Positions 14,428 through 20,574 of a stretch of 20,574 bases of DNA are shown piece by piece (position 1 is the first letter of the stretch; every line of letters starts with the position of its first letter). Origin of the DNA: JANSWO01 sp964351875 (GTDB lineage: Bacteria > Pseudomonadota > Gammaproteobacteria > Pseudomonadales > Azotimanducaceae); contig CAYGQC010000055.1 of the NCBI GenBank assembly GCA_964351875.1, positions 1 through 20,574 of the forward strand, in the 5' to 3' direction. Below the pieces are notes generated by a model, which did not search any database, was not told where the DNA came from, and saw nothing but the letters and a program-made list of their open reading frames with translations. The translations under genes were made by a program, and so were the position numbers.

Positions 14428-14455
14428 TTGCAATGTAGCCTGTGCATCGCATAAT
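14428..14455 (+). promoter_or_regulatory. Candidate promoter for the ThDP enzyme gene
   Basis: TTGCAA (14428-14433) and CATAAT (14450-14455) are separated by 16 nt, a good sigma-70 arrangement. Transcription would start near 14462, giving a leader of about 100 nt that contains a 17-nt tandem repeat. This also argues against translation starting at the in-frame ATG at 14442. Confidence 0.45.
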
Positions 14456-14460
14456 GCCGC

Positions 14461-14494
14461 CGCATTCGACGCAGCCACGCATTCGACGCAGCCA
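14461..14494. repeat. 17-nt tandem duplication in leader
   Basis: Two identical adjacent copies of CGCATTCGACGCAGCCA (14461-14477 and 14478-14494), in the predicted untranslated leader of the following gene. Confidence 0.85.
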
Positions 14495-14564
14495 GGTCTT
14501 CCCGCTTCACCGGGAACTTGGTGTGATTGGCTCGGCAATGGAAGTGGTGAGAAAAGGAACTCTG

Positions 14565-16151
14565 ATGAGCAGCAGTGTAGATACGACCAACGACAGCGGC
14601 CCATCGGCGAACGGGGCGACCCGACTGCTGCAAACCCTGGTCGACGCTGGCGTGGACACCTGCTTCACGAATCCAGGCACGTCTGAAATGCACTTCGTCG
14701 CGGCGATCGATCAACAGCAGGGCATGCGCTCGATACTTGGGCTGTTCGAAGGCGTAGTGACCGGTGCCGCTGACGGCTACGCACGCATGGCCGACAAGCC
14801 CGCCTGTACGCTCCTGCATCTTGGCCCTGGACTCGCCAACGGCCTGGCCAATCTGCACAACGCACGGCGCGCACACTCTCCGGTCATCAATCTGATCGGT
14901 GAGCACGCCACCTACCACCGCGAGCTCGATGCCCCCCTCACATCTGACATCAACGGCTTTGCCGAGCCGGTCTCCGGTTGGATCAAGACGTGCACCAGCG
15001 CTGACGAACTCGCGGGTGCCGCCGCCGATGCCGTGACGGCCTCCATGCAGCCCCCCGGTCAGATTGCGTCTCTCATCTTGCCGGCGGACACAGCCTGGAC
15101 CGAGACCGGAGTAACGGCCAAACCTAACCCGCTACCCACCCGAGCGCCTGTCTCGGGTGAGCAGGTAGACAAAGTCGCGCGGGTCCTGCGCAGTGGCGAG
15201 CCCTGCGTCTTCCTGCTCGGCGATATCGCGACCCGCGCCGAGGCTCTGGATGAGCTTGGAAAAATTTCTGAACATAGCGGCGCCAAGCTGTTGGGTGACA
15301 CCTTCCTCACCCGTCAGAGTCGAGGTGCCGGTCGCGTCCCGCTGGATCGACTGCCCTACTTCGCCGAGCAGGCGATCGAGACCCTTGCTCCCTACAAACA
15401 CCTGATTCTGGTGGGAACCAAAGCGCCGGTTGCGTTCTTCGCCTACCCCGGTGTGCCCAGCACACTGGCCGATGAGAGCACCGAGGTTCACACGCTAGCC
15501 GGCGTTGGCGACGACATTTGCAGCGCCGTCGAAGACCTGGCCGAGGCTCTGGCCGCCCATAAGCTGCGCGCGCCGCACGCCGACCTCGCGCTTCCAGGCT
15601 TGCCATCGGGCAAGCTGGATCTGGCCGCTATTGGTGCAGCCGTAGCAACACTCCTGCCGGAGAACGCCGTTGTCATGAACGAAGCGGCAACATCGGGCTT
15701 CGCCATCCCACCGCTGACCGCTACCGCTGCACCCCACGAATGGCTTGACCTGACCGGAGGTGCAATCGGCATGGGTATCCCAGCCGCCACCGGTGCCGCG
15801 GTCGCCTGTCCCGATCGCAAAGTCGTCTGCCTGCAAGCCGACGGCAGCGGCATGTACACCCTGCAAGGGCTATGGACCCAGGCGCGAGAAGGCCTGGATG
15901 TGACCACGGTCATCTTCGCGAACCGCAAATACGCCATCCTGCAGGTCGAATTGATGCGGGTAGGCGTCGGCAACCCGGGGCCGAAGGCATTCGACATGCT
16001 CGATCTGTCTCGCCCCAACCTTGAGTGGGTGTCCCTGGCCCACGGTATGGGCGTACCTGCGGAGCAGGTGAGCAGCGCTGATGAGTTTGTCGCGGCGCTC
16101 AAGCGCGGTCTTGAGACGCCTGGCCCATATCTGGTGGAAGTGCTCTTGTAG
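14565..16151 (+). CDS. Acetolactate synthase-like ThDP-dependent enzyme
   Basis: A 528-aa thiamine-diphosphate enzyme of the type often labelled acetolactate synthase large subunit. The N-terminal PYR domain has CFTNPGTSEMHFVAA and the activating glutamate in LGLFEGVVTGAADGYAR (E62). The C-terminal PP domain has the ThDP/metal motif from ADGSG (D426) to FANRKY (N453). No ilvN regulatory subunit gene is adjacent, and the protein is shorter than IlvB (usually about 560-600 aa), so a different 2-oxoacid carboligase or decarboxylase reaction is quite possible. The ATG at 14565 is chosen because AGGA lies at 14554-14557 with a 7-nt gap; the frame extends upstream but through the predicted promoter. 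The ugd gene follows after 40 nt. Confidence 0.85.
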   Translation: MSSSVDTTNDSGPSANGATRLLQTLVDAGVDTCFTNPGTSEMHFVAAIDQQQGMRSILGLFEGVVTGAADGYARMADKPACTLLHLGPGLANGLANLHNARRAHSPVINLIGEHATYHRELDAPLTSDINGFAEPVSGWIKTCTSADELAGAAADAVTASMQPPGQIASLILPADTAWTETGVTAKPNPLPTRAPVSGEQVDKVARVLRSGEPCVFLLGDIATRAEALDELGKISEHSGAKLLGDTFLTRQSRGAGRVPLDRLPYFAEQAIETLAPYKHLILVGTKAPVAFFAYPGVPSTLADESTEVHTLAGVGDDICSAVEDLAEALAAHKLRAPHADLALPGLPSGKLDLAAIGAAVATLLPENAVVMNEAATSGFAIPPLTATAAPHEWLDLTGGAIGMGIPAATGAAVACPDRKVVCLQADGSGMYTLQGLWTQAREGLDVTTVIFANRKYAILQVELMRVGVGNPGPKAFDMLDLSRPNLEWVSLAHGMGVPAEQVSSADEFVAALKRGLETPGPYLVEVLL

Positions 16152-16191
16152 ACTTCGCCTTTAAACTCGCACGGATTCGAGGAAGCACGAC

Positions 16192-17532
16192 GTGAGAATT
16201 ACTTTGTTCGGGACAGGCTATGTCGGCCTTGTCACTGGAACCTGTTTCGCCGAAATGGGCAACGACGTGATGTGCGTCGATGTCGATAAGAAAAAGATTG
16301 CCGCCCTGCTTCGAGGTGAGATTCCGATCTTTGAGCCAGGCCTGGAATCCATGGTCCGAGCCAACACCGATAGCGGCCGTTTACAGTTCACGACCGATGC
16401 AGCTTCCGGTATCGAGCACGGCGAAGTGCTCTTTATCGCCGTCGGTACGCCATCCGACGAAGATGGCTCGGCAGATCTGAAGTACGTTCTCCAGGTTGCC
16501 GACACCATTGGCTCCCACATGAGCAGCCGCAAGGTGATCGTCGATAAGTCGACGGTGCCGGTCGGCACAGCAGATCAGGTGCGCGAAACGGTTACCGCGG
16601 CGCTTGCCAAGCGCGGCGCCGACGTCGAGTTCGACGTCGTCTCCAACCCGGAATTTCTCAAGGAAGGCGCGGCAGTTGCCGACTTCATGAAGCCAGACCG
16701 GGTGGTGATTGGCAGCAGCGAGCAATGGTCGAGGGATCTCCTCGATCGCCTGTACGCGCCGTTTAATCGCAACCACGACAAGATTGTCCACATGGACGTG
16801 CGCTCTGCTGAGCTGACGAAGTACGCCGCCAACGTGATGCTGGCGACCAAGATCAGCCTCATGAACGAGTTTGCCAACCTGGCCGAGCGCCTTGGTGCGG
16901 ATGTCGAGGCGGTACGGCGCGGTATCGGCTCAGACCCACGGATTGGCCACCATTTCATTTACCCTGGCGCCGGTTACGGAGGATCCTGTTTTCCGAAGGA
17001 CGTCAAGGCGCTGATCCACACCGCCAGCGAAATTGGCTACGACGCGGAGATCATTCGCGCGGTTGAAGCTGTTAATCAGCGTCAGAAAAACGTGCTGGTG
17101 GAAAAGATCATCGAGCACTTTGACGGCAAGCTTAACGGCCTGACCTTCGCGCTGTGGGGCCTGGCCTTCAAACCCAACACGGATGACATGCGCGAAGCGC
17201 CGGCACGCACTGTGATGGAAAGCCTGTGGCAGCACGGTGCCAAGGTGCGCGCCTATGACCCGACGGCCATGGGTGAAGCCAGACGCATCTATGGTGAGCG
17301 TGACGATCTGACGCTATGCGGACAACGCGACGAGACCCTTGATGGCGCAAGCGCTTTGATCATCATCACGGAGTGGAATCAGTTCCGCTCACCGGACTTT
17401 GAACGGTTGCGCGGCGCGCTCAAGCAGCCGGTTATCTTTGACGGTCGCAACCTGTTCGAGCCGGAACTCATGCGCGGCATTGGCTTCAGCCACTACAGCA
17501 TCGGCCGGCCGTCAGTGCGCGCGGACCGGTAG
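16192..17532 (+). CDS. ugd: UDP-glucose 6-dehydrogenase
   Basis: A 446-aa NAD-dependent enzyme converting UDP-glucose to UDP-glucuronate, a precursor for exopolysaccharide and lipopolysaccharide sugars. Visible: N-terminal dinucleotide motif FGTGYVGLVTG (6-16), FIAVGTPSDEDGSAD (81-95), STVPVGT (120-126), NPEFLKEGAAVADF (152-165), the lysines in ELTKYAANVMLATK (K210, K220), and the catalytic cysteine in GYGGSCFPKD (C266). The length is normal. The GTG start has GAGGA at 16179-16183 with an 8-nt gap. Only 40 nt separate it from the upstream ThDP enzyme, suggesting cotranscription. No other capsule genes are nearby. Confidence 0.95.
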   Translation: MRITLFGTGYVGLVTGTCFAEMGNDVMCVDVDKKKIAALLRGEIPIFEPGLESMVRANTDSGRLQFTTDAASGIEHGEVLFIAVGTPSDEDGSADLKYVLQVADTIGSHMSSRKVIVDKSTVPVGTADQVRETVTAALAKRGADVEFDVVSNPEFLKEGAAVADFMKPDRVVIGSSEQWSRDLLDRLYAPFNRNHDKIVHMDVRSAELTKYAANVMLATKISLMNEFANLAERLGADVEAVRRGIGSDPRIGHHFIYPGAGYGGSCFPKDVKALIHTASEIGYDAEIIRAVEAVNQRQKNVLVEKIIEHFDGKLNGLTFALWGLAFKPNTDDMREAPARTVMESLWQHGAKVRAYDPTAMGEARRIYGERDDLTLCGQRDETLDGASALIIITEWNQFRSPDFERLRGALKQPVIFDGRNLFEPELMRGIGFSHYSIGRPSVRADR

Positions 17533-17548
17533 CTGCGTTGCATGAGAT

Positions 17549-17567
17549 AGCCGCCTGCGAGGCGGCT
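17549..17567. terminator. Hairpin between convergent ugd and kinase genes
   Basis: AGCCGCC (17549-17555) pairs perfectly with GGCGGCT (17561-17567) around the loop TGCGA. It lies 16 nt after the ugd stop and 21 nt before the kinase stop. There is no T-tract, so termination is inferred from position. Confidence 0.45.
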
Positions 17568-17588
17568 GGAAGAAGACAGGCCTTCGGC

Positions 17589-19103
17589 TTACTGCCTGCC
17601 CGTGCCCTCCTCATCCTTCTCATCCACGCGCGCAAACAACAGGGTCAACAAGTCTGACGGATAGACAAGGTACAGGAGTTCCTGCTCTTCCAGCCAAAGA
17701 TCAAAGGCAACCTCACGTGTTGATTCGCTGGCCAGATTGATCTGCCAGTATTCCTGCCAGTTTTGCAGCCACTGCTGACACCAGGGCTGACGCGAATTGA
17801 CGGAGCAAAGCGACTTCTGCGAGCGCCAGCGCTCGGGCAAGGCAAAATGATCGCCGATACGCTCACTGAGCCGCTGCTCAAACGGGAGCCGAAATCTGAA
17901 GCTGGTGCCCTGGCCGGGCTCGGACGTGGTCTCGATATCGCCCCCCATCGTGACCAGCAGTGCCTTGACGATCGACAGCCCCAGACCGCTGCCAACCAGC
18001 GCGCCGACCGCGCTGCCCGCTTCTGCTTCTTTGAGTTGGGTGTACGGTTCGAAAATCTGTTCGAGCTGCTCTCTCGACATGCCAACGCCTGTGTCACTGA
18101 CCTCGACCGTGAGGCCCCGGGATGGCGCTGACTCCTGTCGCAGCCGAACCAGCAGCCAACCGTCCTCGGTGTTCTTGATCGCGTTGCTGAGCAAATTAAC
18201 GGGGATCTGACGCAACTGCGTCGCGTCGCCATACCAGTAACGCGGCAACTCAGGCGACAGGTCGAGTAGCAATCGATTACCTCGCAAAGCCGCGTCATTC
18301 ACCATCCAGCGGCAGACGTCTTCGGACAGCTCCAGCAGATCGAATTGCTCTTCGCGCAGGACAAACTGCCCGGCCTCCATGCGCGCCAGATCCAGCACAT
18401 GGTTAAACAGCTTTACCAACGCATCACTGCCCTGCCGGATTGCCGTGCGCATCGAACGCTGCTTGTCGGTAAGACCATCTGAATCGAGCAAGTCGGCGGC
18501 ATTGCTGATGGTCATCAGCGGTGTTCGCAATTCGTGGCTCATGATCGCCAGGAATCTCGCTCGCGCTTGCTCAGCCGATTGGGCTGTAGCCAGCGCTTCG
18601 CGCATGGAGTGCTCTCGAGTGTCGCGGTTCGCCAATACGTAGTAGGCGCACAGGGACAGCATGATGCTGACGGCGCTGAGGTTGATGAGTGTGAGCGGGT
18701 GCTGCCAGAGCAGATCTTCTGGCGGTGCCCGGTGCGCCACCCAGAATATAGCAAGCAAACACAACGGTCCCCAGACGAAGACGTGCTGCTTGCGGCCAAA
18801 CAGCGCCACGTAAACCGGCGGCACCAGAAACCACACCACCCCGATGTGTGTCAGATCCCGGTTCAACTCCATGACGATCAGTTGGTAGACGCAGAGGCTC
18901 GCGACAAGCAGGTGAATCGCAGCCGTGCGGCCAAGCCTGGAGATATTCAGCTGCACTAGAAGTGCAAAAACGACTTCAACCAGCAACAACATCGCGTTGC
19001 GGGTGGTATCGGCAAGCAGGATCACCAGAACAAAAACAGCTCCGAGAACCAGCGGTATCAGCAGATACAGGCGCCAGGAAATTGTGTTCTGTTCAGCGTT
19101 CAT
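17589..19103 (-). CDS. Membrane sensor histidine kinase, orphan
   Basis: A 504-aa kinase. About six membrane segments occupy residues 12-157 (for example LYLLIPLVLGAVFVLVILL). A short linker leads to the phospho-acceptor box FLAIMSHELRTPL (H190), the N box NLLSNAIKNTEDG (303-315), G1 DTGVGM (337-342), F box IFEPYTQ (350-356) and G2 GSGLGLSIVK (371-380). After the ATPase domain, about 95 residues remain (410-504) that look like a receiver fold without an identifiable phospho-aspartate; they end in a charged tail. No response regulator is adjacent, so the partner is unknown. The stimulus is not predictable; the integral-membrane input domain has no periplasmic domain. The ATG at 19101-19103 has a weak ribosome site. 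Confidence 0.88.
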   Translation of the reverse strand: MNAEQNTISWRLYLLIPLVLGAVFVLVILLADTTRNAMLLLVEVVFALLVQLNISRLGRTAAIHLLVASLCVYQLIVMELNRDLTHIGVVWFLVPPVYVALFGRKQHVFVWGPLCLLAIFWVAHRAPPEDLLWQHPLTLINLSAVSIMLSLCAYYVLANRDTREHSMREALATAQSAEQARARFLAIMSHELRTPLMTISNAADLLDSDGLTDKQRSMRTAIRQGSDALVKLFNHVLDLARMEAGQFVLREEQFDLLELSEDVCRWMVNDAALRGNRLLLDLSPELPRYWYGDATQLRQIPVNLLSNAIKNTEDGWLLVRLRQESAPSRGLTVEVSDTGVGMSREQLEQIFEPYTQLKEAEAGSAVGALVGSGLGLSIVKALLVTMGGDIETTSEPGQGTSFRFRLPFEQRLSERIGDHFALPERWRSQKSLCSVNSRQPWCQQWLQNWQEYWQINLASESTREVAFDLWLEEQELLYLVYPSDLLTLLFARVDEKDEEGTGRQ

Positions 19104-19287
19104 CGCCGTTTTGTTGCCATCCTTGAGCGCGGTTTCAATACCGCATCGTCAGAGCTTACCGACACGCCCGGAACAATCCGGACAACCCTCATGGGCAGCA
19201 AGCTCAGAAACACGCAGGACAGTACCAGTTTCCGAGATTGGAACCGGCGCTCCAGGCGCAGGGCTACCGAGAATTTTCAGCAAGCAC

Positions 19288-19316
19288 TTGAAACTGTATT
19301 TTTATACAGCTATCGT
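19288..19316 (+). promoter_or_regulatory. SOS-controlled promoter of imuA
   Basis: TTGAAA (19288-19293) and TATCGT (19311-19316) are separated by exactly 17 nt, and the spacer is the first LexA box. A repressor bound there would block polymerase directly. Confidence 0.55.
19294..19309. promoter_or_regulatory. LexA (SOS) box 1
   Basis: CTGTATTTTTATACAG matches the gammaproteobacterial LexA consensus CTGT-N8-ACAG exactly, with the A/T-rich centre of strong E. coli boxes. Confidence 0.85.
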
Positions 19317-19325
19317 TTCCGGCCC

Positions 19326-19341
19326 CTGTATATAAATACAG
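19326..19341. promoter_or_regulatory. LexA (SOS) box 2
   Basis: CTGTATATAAATACAG is a second exact CTGT-N8-ACAG site. Its centre is 32 bp from that of box 1, about three helical turns, so two LexA dimers would lie on the same face of the DNA. Confidence 0.85.
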
Positions 19342-19395
19342 CTATTTTGACGAGCAAAAGCACGGGCCAGCACAGCCAGCCAGAAGCTCAGAAAG

Positions 19396-19469
19396 AAGCG
19401 CAGCAAGAGAAGCGCAGCAAGAGAAGCGCAGCAAGAGAAGCGCAGCAAGAGAAGCGCAAGAAAAGCGCT
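19396..19469. repeat. 14-nt tandem repeat in the imuA leader
   Basis: Four perfect copies of AAGCGCAGCAAGAG (19396-19409, 19410-19423, 19424-19437, 19438-19451) followed by a degenerate copy to 19469 that forms the small stem AGCGC/GCGCT (19453-19457 and 19465-19469). Each unit contains the self-complementary GCGC, so neighbouring units could pair weakly in RNA. Confidence 0.9.
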
Positions 19470-19500
19470 CAAGAAGACAGAAACATAAGAGGCTCGGTCA

Positions 19501-20394
19501 ATGACGATATTTCAATCCGGCGGTCAGCAAGACACGACGCTAGCCAGCAAGCAGGCTTCGGCAGCCCTGTTGAAACACCCACATCTGTGGCGTGCAGGCC
19601 AACTGCACCATCGTGGGCGAAGCACCACCAGCAGCGGTTTCAGCCAGCTTGATGAGTCGCTCGGCGGTGGTTGGCCAGAGGCTGGCCTGACGGAGTTGTT
19701 GTGCAGCAGTGCCGGCATCGGCGAGCTGCGCCTGCTGGCGCCGGCTTTACGACAGCTATCCACACAGCAGCGCTGGATCGCCTGGGTTAACCCCCCATTT
19801 GTGCCTTACGCACCGGCTCTGAAAGCCGCCGGCATCGATGTGGACAAGATTCTGCTTATTCACCCCAAGGATCATGCGGAGGCGTTGTGGGCTGTCGAGC
19901 AGGCTAGTCGAAGCGGCACCTGCTCAGCAGTACTCGCCTGGTTCGACGAAAAGAAGCTGAAGGCCAGCGACACCCGGCGTTTGCAATTAGCCAGCAAAAG
20001 CGGCGGTACGCTGAGTCTGCTGTTCCGGCCTGATCAAGCCGAGAGCAAAGCGTCCATGGCGGAACTCCGGGTTCGCCTGAAGCCGGCGGACAGCGGTGAC
20101 AGCCTGAGCCTGGATATCCTCAAACGACGTGGCGGCTGGCCCGTGCAGGAGTTGCAGCTGGACGTTGGCGATATCGCCGAGCGCCGACGACAGCGAGAGA
20201 TACGCCAGCAACTGGACTTGTGGCGTGAGCTGCAGTCTTCAGTAGACAGCAGCAAAGCGCGCGATCTCGCCGTGAGTGAGCCAACAGATGTGAGCCCGCC
20301 TGCGGAAGATGCTGCGACAGCCGAGTCGGCCGCGCTAGCCGGCGCGCAGGCTCCCCAGGAGGCGCCTGCGGCTCGGTTACTCATGCTGCACTAG
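19501..20394 (+). CDS. imuA: ImuA, SOS translesion-synthesis accessory protein
   Basis: A 297-aa SulA/RecA-related protein. In SOS mutagenesis cassettes ImuA works with ImuB and DnaE2 in error-prone bypass of DNA damage. The family hallmark SGFSQLDESLGGGWP (45-59) is followed by LTELLCSSAGIGELRLL, where the RecA Walker A site would be; the lysine is absent, as is usual for ImuA, so it probably does not hydrolyse ATP there. VNPPFVPYAPAL (97-108) is a second typical block. The last 50 residues are Ala/Pro/Glu-rich and look disordered. The ATG has AAGAGG (19487-19492) with an 8-nt gap. Two LexA boxes upstream agree with SOS control. No imuB start is seen in the following 180 nt. Confidence 0.9.
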   Translation: MTIFQSGGQQDTTLASKQASAALLKHPHLWRAGQLHHRGRSTTSSGFSQLDESLGGGWPEAGLTELLCSSAGIGELRLLAPALRQLSTQQRWIAWVNPPFVPYAPALKAAGIDVDKILLIHPKDHAEALWAVEQASRSGTCSAVLAWFDEKKLKASDTRRLQLASKSGGTLSLLFRPDQAESKASMAELRVRLKPADSGDSLSLDILKRRGGWPVQELQLDVGDIAERRRQREIRQQLDLWRELQSSVDSSKARDLAVSEPTDVSPPAEDAATAESAALAGAQAPQEAPAARLLMLH

Positions 20395-20434
20395 CCGAGA
20401 AAAAAACGCGCGCTCTTTCACCACTACTGACGAA

Positions 20435-20574
20435 AGCCTTTAGCGGGTAATAGAGCCTTCAGCGGCTTCGAGCAAAGAGCCTTCAGCGGGTAAGGAGCCG
20501 TCAGCGGCTTCGACCAAAGAGCCTTCAGCGGCTAAGGAGCCCTCTCCGGCTGCGAGAAAGGAGCCCTCAGCGGG
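20435..20574. repeat. 42-nt composite tandem repeat at the window edge
   Basis: Alternating related units of 24 and 18 nt, all beginning AGCC: 20454-20477 (24), 20478-20495 (18), 20496-20519 (24), 20520-20537 (18), 20538-20561 (24), 20562 onward (cut by the edge). A degenerate 19-nt unit at 20435-20453 precedes them. The short unit is close to AGCCTTCAGCGGCTAAGG; the long one contains AGCGGCTTCGA plus CAAAG. The period of 42 nt keeps reading frames open on both strands. Confidence 0.85.
20440..20574 (-). CDS. Possible C-terminal tail of a repeat protein, partial
   Basis: The minus strand is open from the right edge to a TAA at 20440-20442, giving 44 residues built from EGSL and EAA elements (SLVEAADGSLPAEGSLLEAA). 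It would be the C-terminus of a gene convergent with imuA. One plus-strand frame is also open through the same repeat (KEPSAASSKEPSAGKEPSAA), but it has no start codon after the stop at 20441-20443, so the minus strand is slightly preferred. It may equally be non-coding repeat DNA. No family recognised. Confidence 0.25.
   Translation of the reverse strand, partial: PAEGSFLAAGEGSLAAEGSLVEAADGSLPAEGSLLEAAEGSITR

Larger units (their letters stand above)
19104..19500. other. Divergent region between kinase and imuA
   Basis: About 400 bases without a supported gene. It contains the SOS promoter of imuA (19288-19341) and a four-copy 14-nt repeat in the leader, listed separately. The left part (19104-19285) must hold the kinase promoter, but I could not pick a convincing one. 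An open frame crossing 19191-19652 has no start site and shifts with the repeat, so I do not call it. Confidence 0.5.

Noticed and set aside
14442..14564. Upstream in-frame extension of the ThDP enzyme
   Set aside because: The extension overlaps the predicted -10 and the tandem repeat, lacks a ribosome site and has no family similarity; the ATG at 14565 has a good Shine-Dalgarno.
15488..16102. 204-codon minus-strand frame inside the ThDP gene
   Set aside because: Antisense shadow of a conserved coding sequence with ThDP motifs.
19191..19652. 153-codon plus-strand frame crossing the SOS boxes and imuA start
   Set aside because: It begins upstream of the promoter, translates the 14-nt repeat as Lys/Arg/Gln filler and overlaps imuA in another frame.

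Overview
The window looks like chromosomal DNA of a GC-rich gammaproteobacterium, probably free-living or marine. The support is a Pseudomonas-like divergent etfB/ETF-quinone oxidoreductase pair, an SppA whose length and catalytic layout match the E. coli enzyme, E. coli-type LexA boxes (CTGT-N8-ACAG) in front of imuA, and a glutathione reductase numbered almost like the E. coli enzyme. Genus assignment is not possible by reading alone. I see no rRNA, tRNA, CRISPR array or intact transposase.

Layout. 1-2228: the 5' end of etfB (minus) diverges from the ETF:ubiquinone oxidoreductase gene (plus), the two halves of the electron route from acyl-CoA and other flavin dehydrogenases to quinone. 2287-4568 (minus): moaA (molybdopterin synthesis), an unrecognised lipoprotein and a DUF1285 protein, closely spaced and possibly cotranscribed. 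4569-5148: a gene-poor stretch with a REPIN-like inverted repeat, a candidate small structured RNA ending in a terminator, a second long hairpin and a micro-ORF. 5149-6767: a possible 61-aa gene tail-to-tail with a stand-alone murF. 6997-8847: sppA, signal peptide peptidase, divergent from murF. 8848-9195: an intergenic mosaic of hairpins and a nine-copy 9-nt tandem repeat. 9196-9759: a YkvA-type DUF1232 protein. 9874-14323 (minus): gor, an alkaline phosphatase and an AGCS sodium:amino-acid symporter, each overlapping the next by 1-4 nt, so a translationally coupled operon. 14565-17532 (plus): an acetolactate-synthase-like ThDP enzyme and UDP-glucose 6-dehydrogenase. 17589-19103 (minus): an orphan membrane histidine kinase. 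19104-20574: two LexA boxes, a 14-nt repeat leader, imuA (SOS mutagenesis accessory protein), and then a 42-nt composite tandem repeat running off the edge where imuB would normally be expected.

Most genes are ordinary housekeeping or stress genes. The less ordinary material lies between them: at least six unrelated short tandem repeats in non-coding gaps, the REPIN/sRNA stretch at 4.67-5.07 kb, the gor-phosphatase-symporter coupling, an about 115-residue insertion in the symporter, a kinase with a receiver-like tail that lacks obvious phosphorylation residues, and the imuA region without an adjacent imuB. I do not see a clear large novel defence or biosynthetic system.
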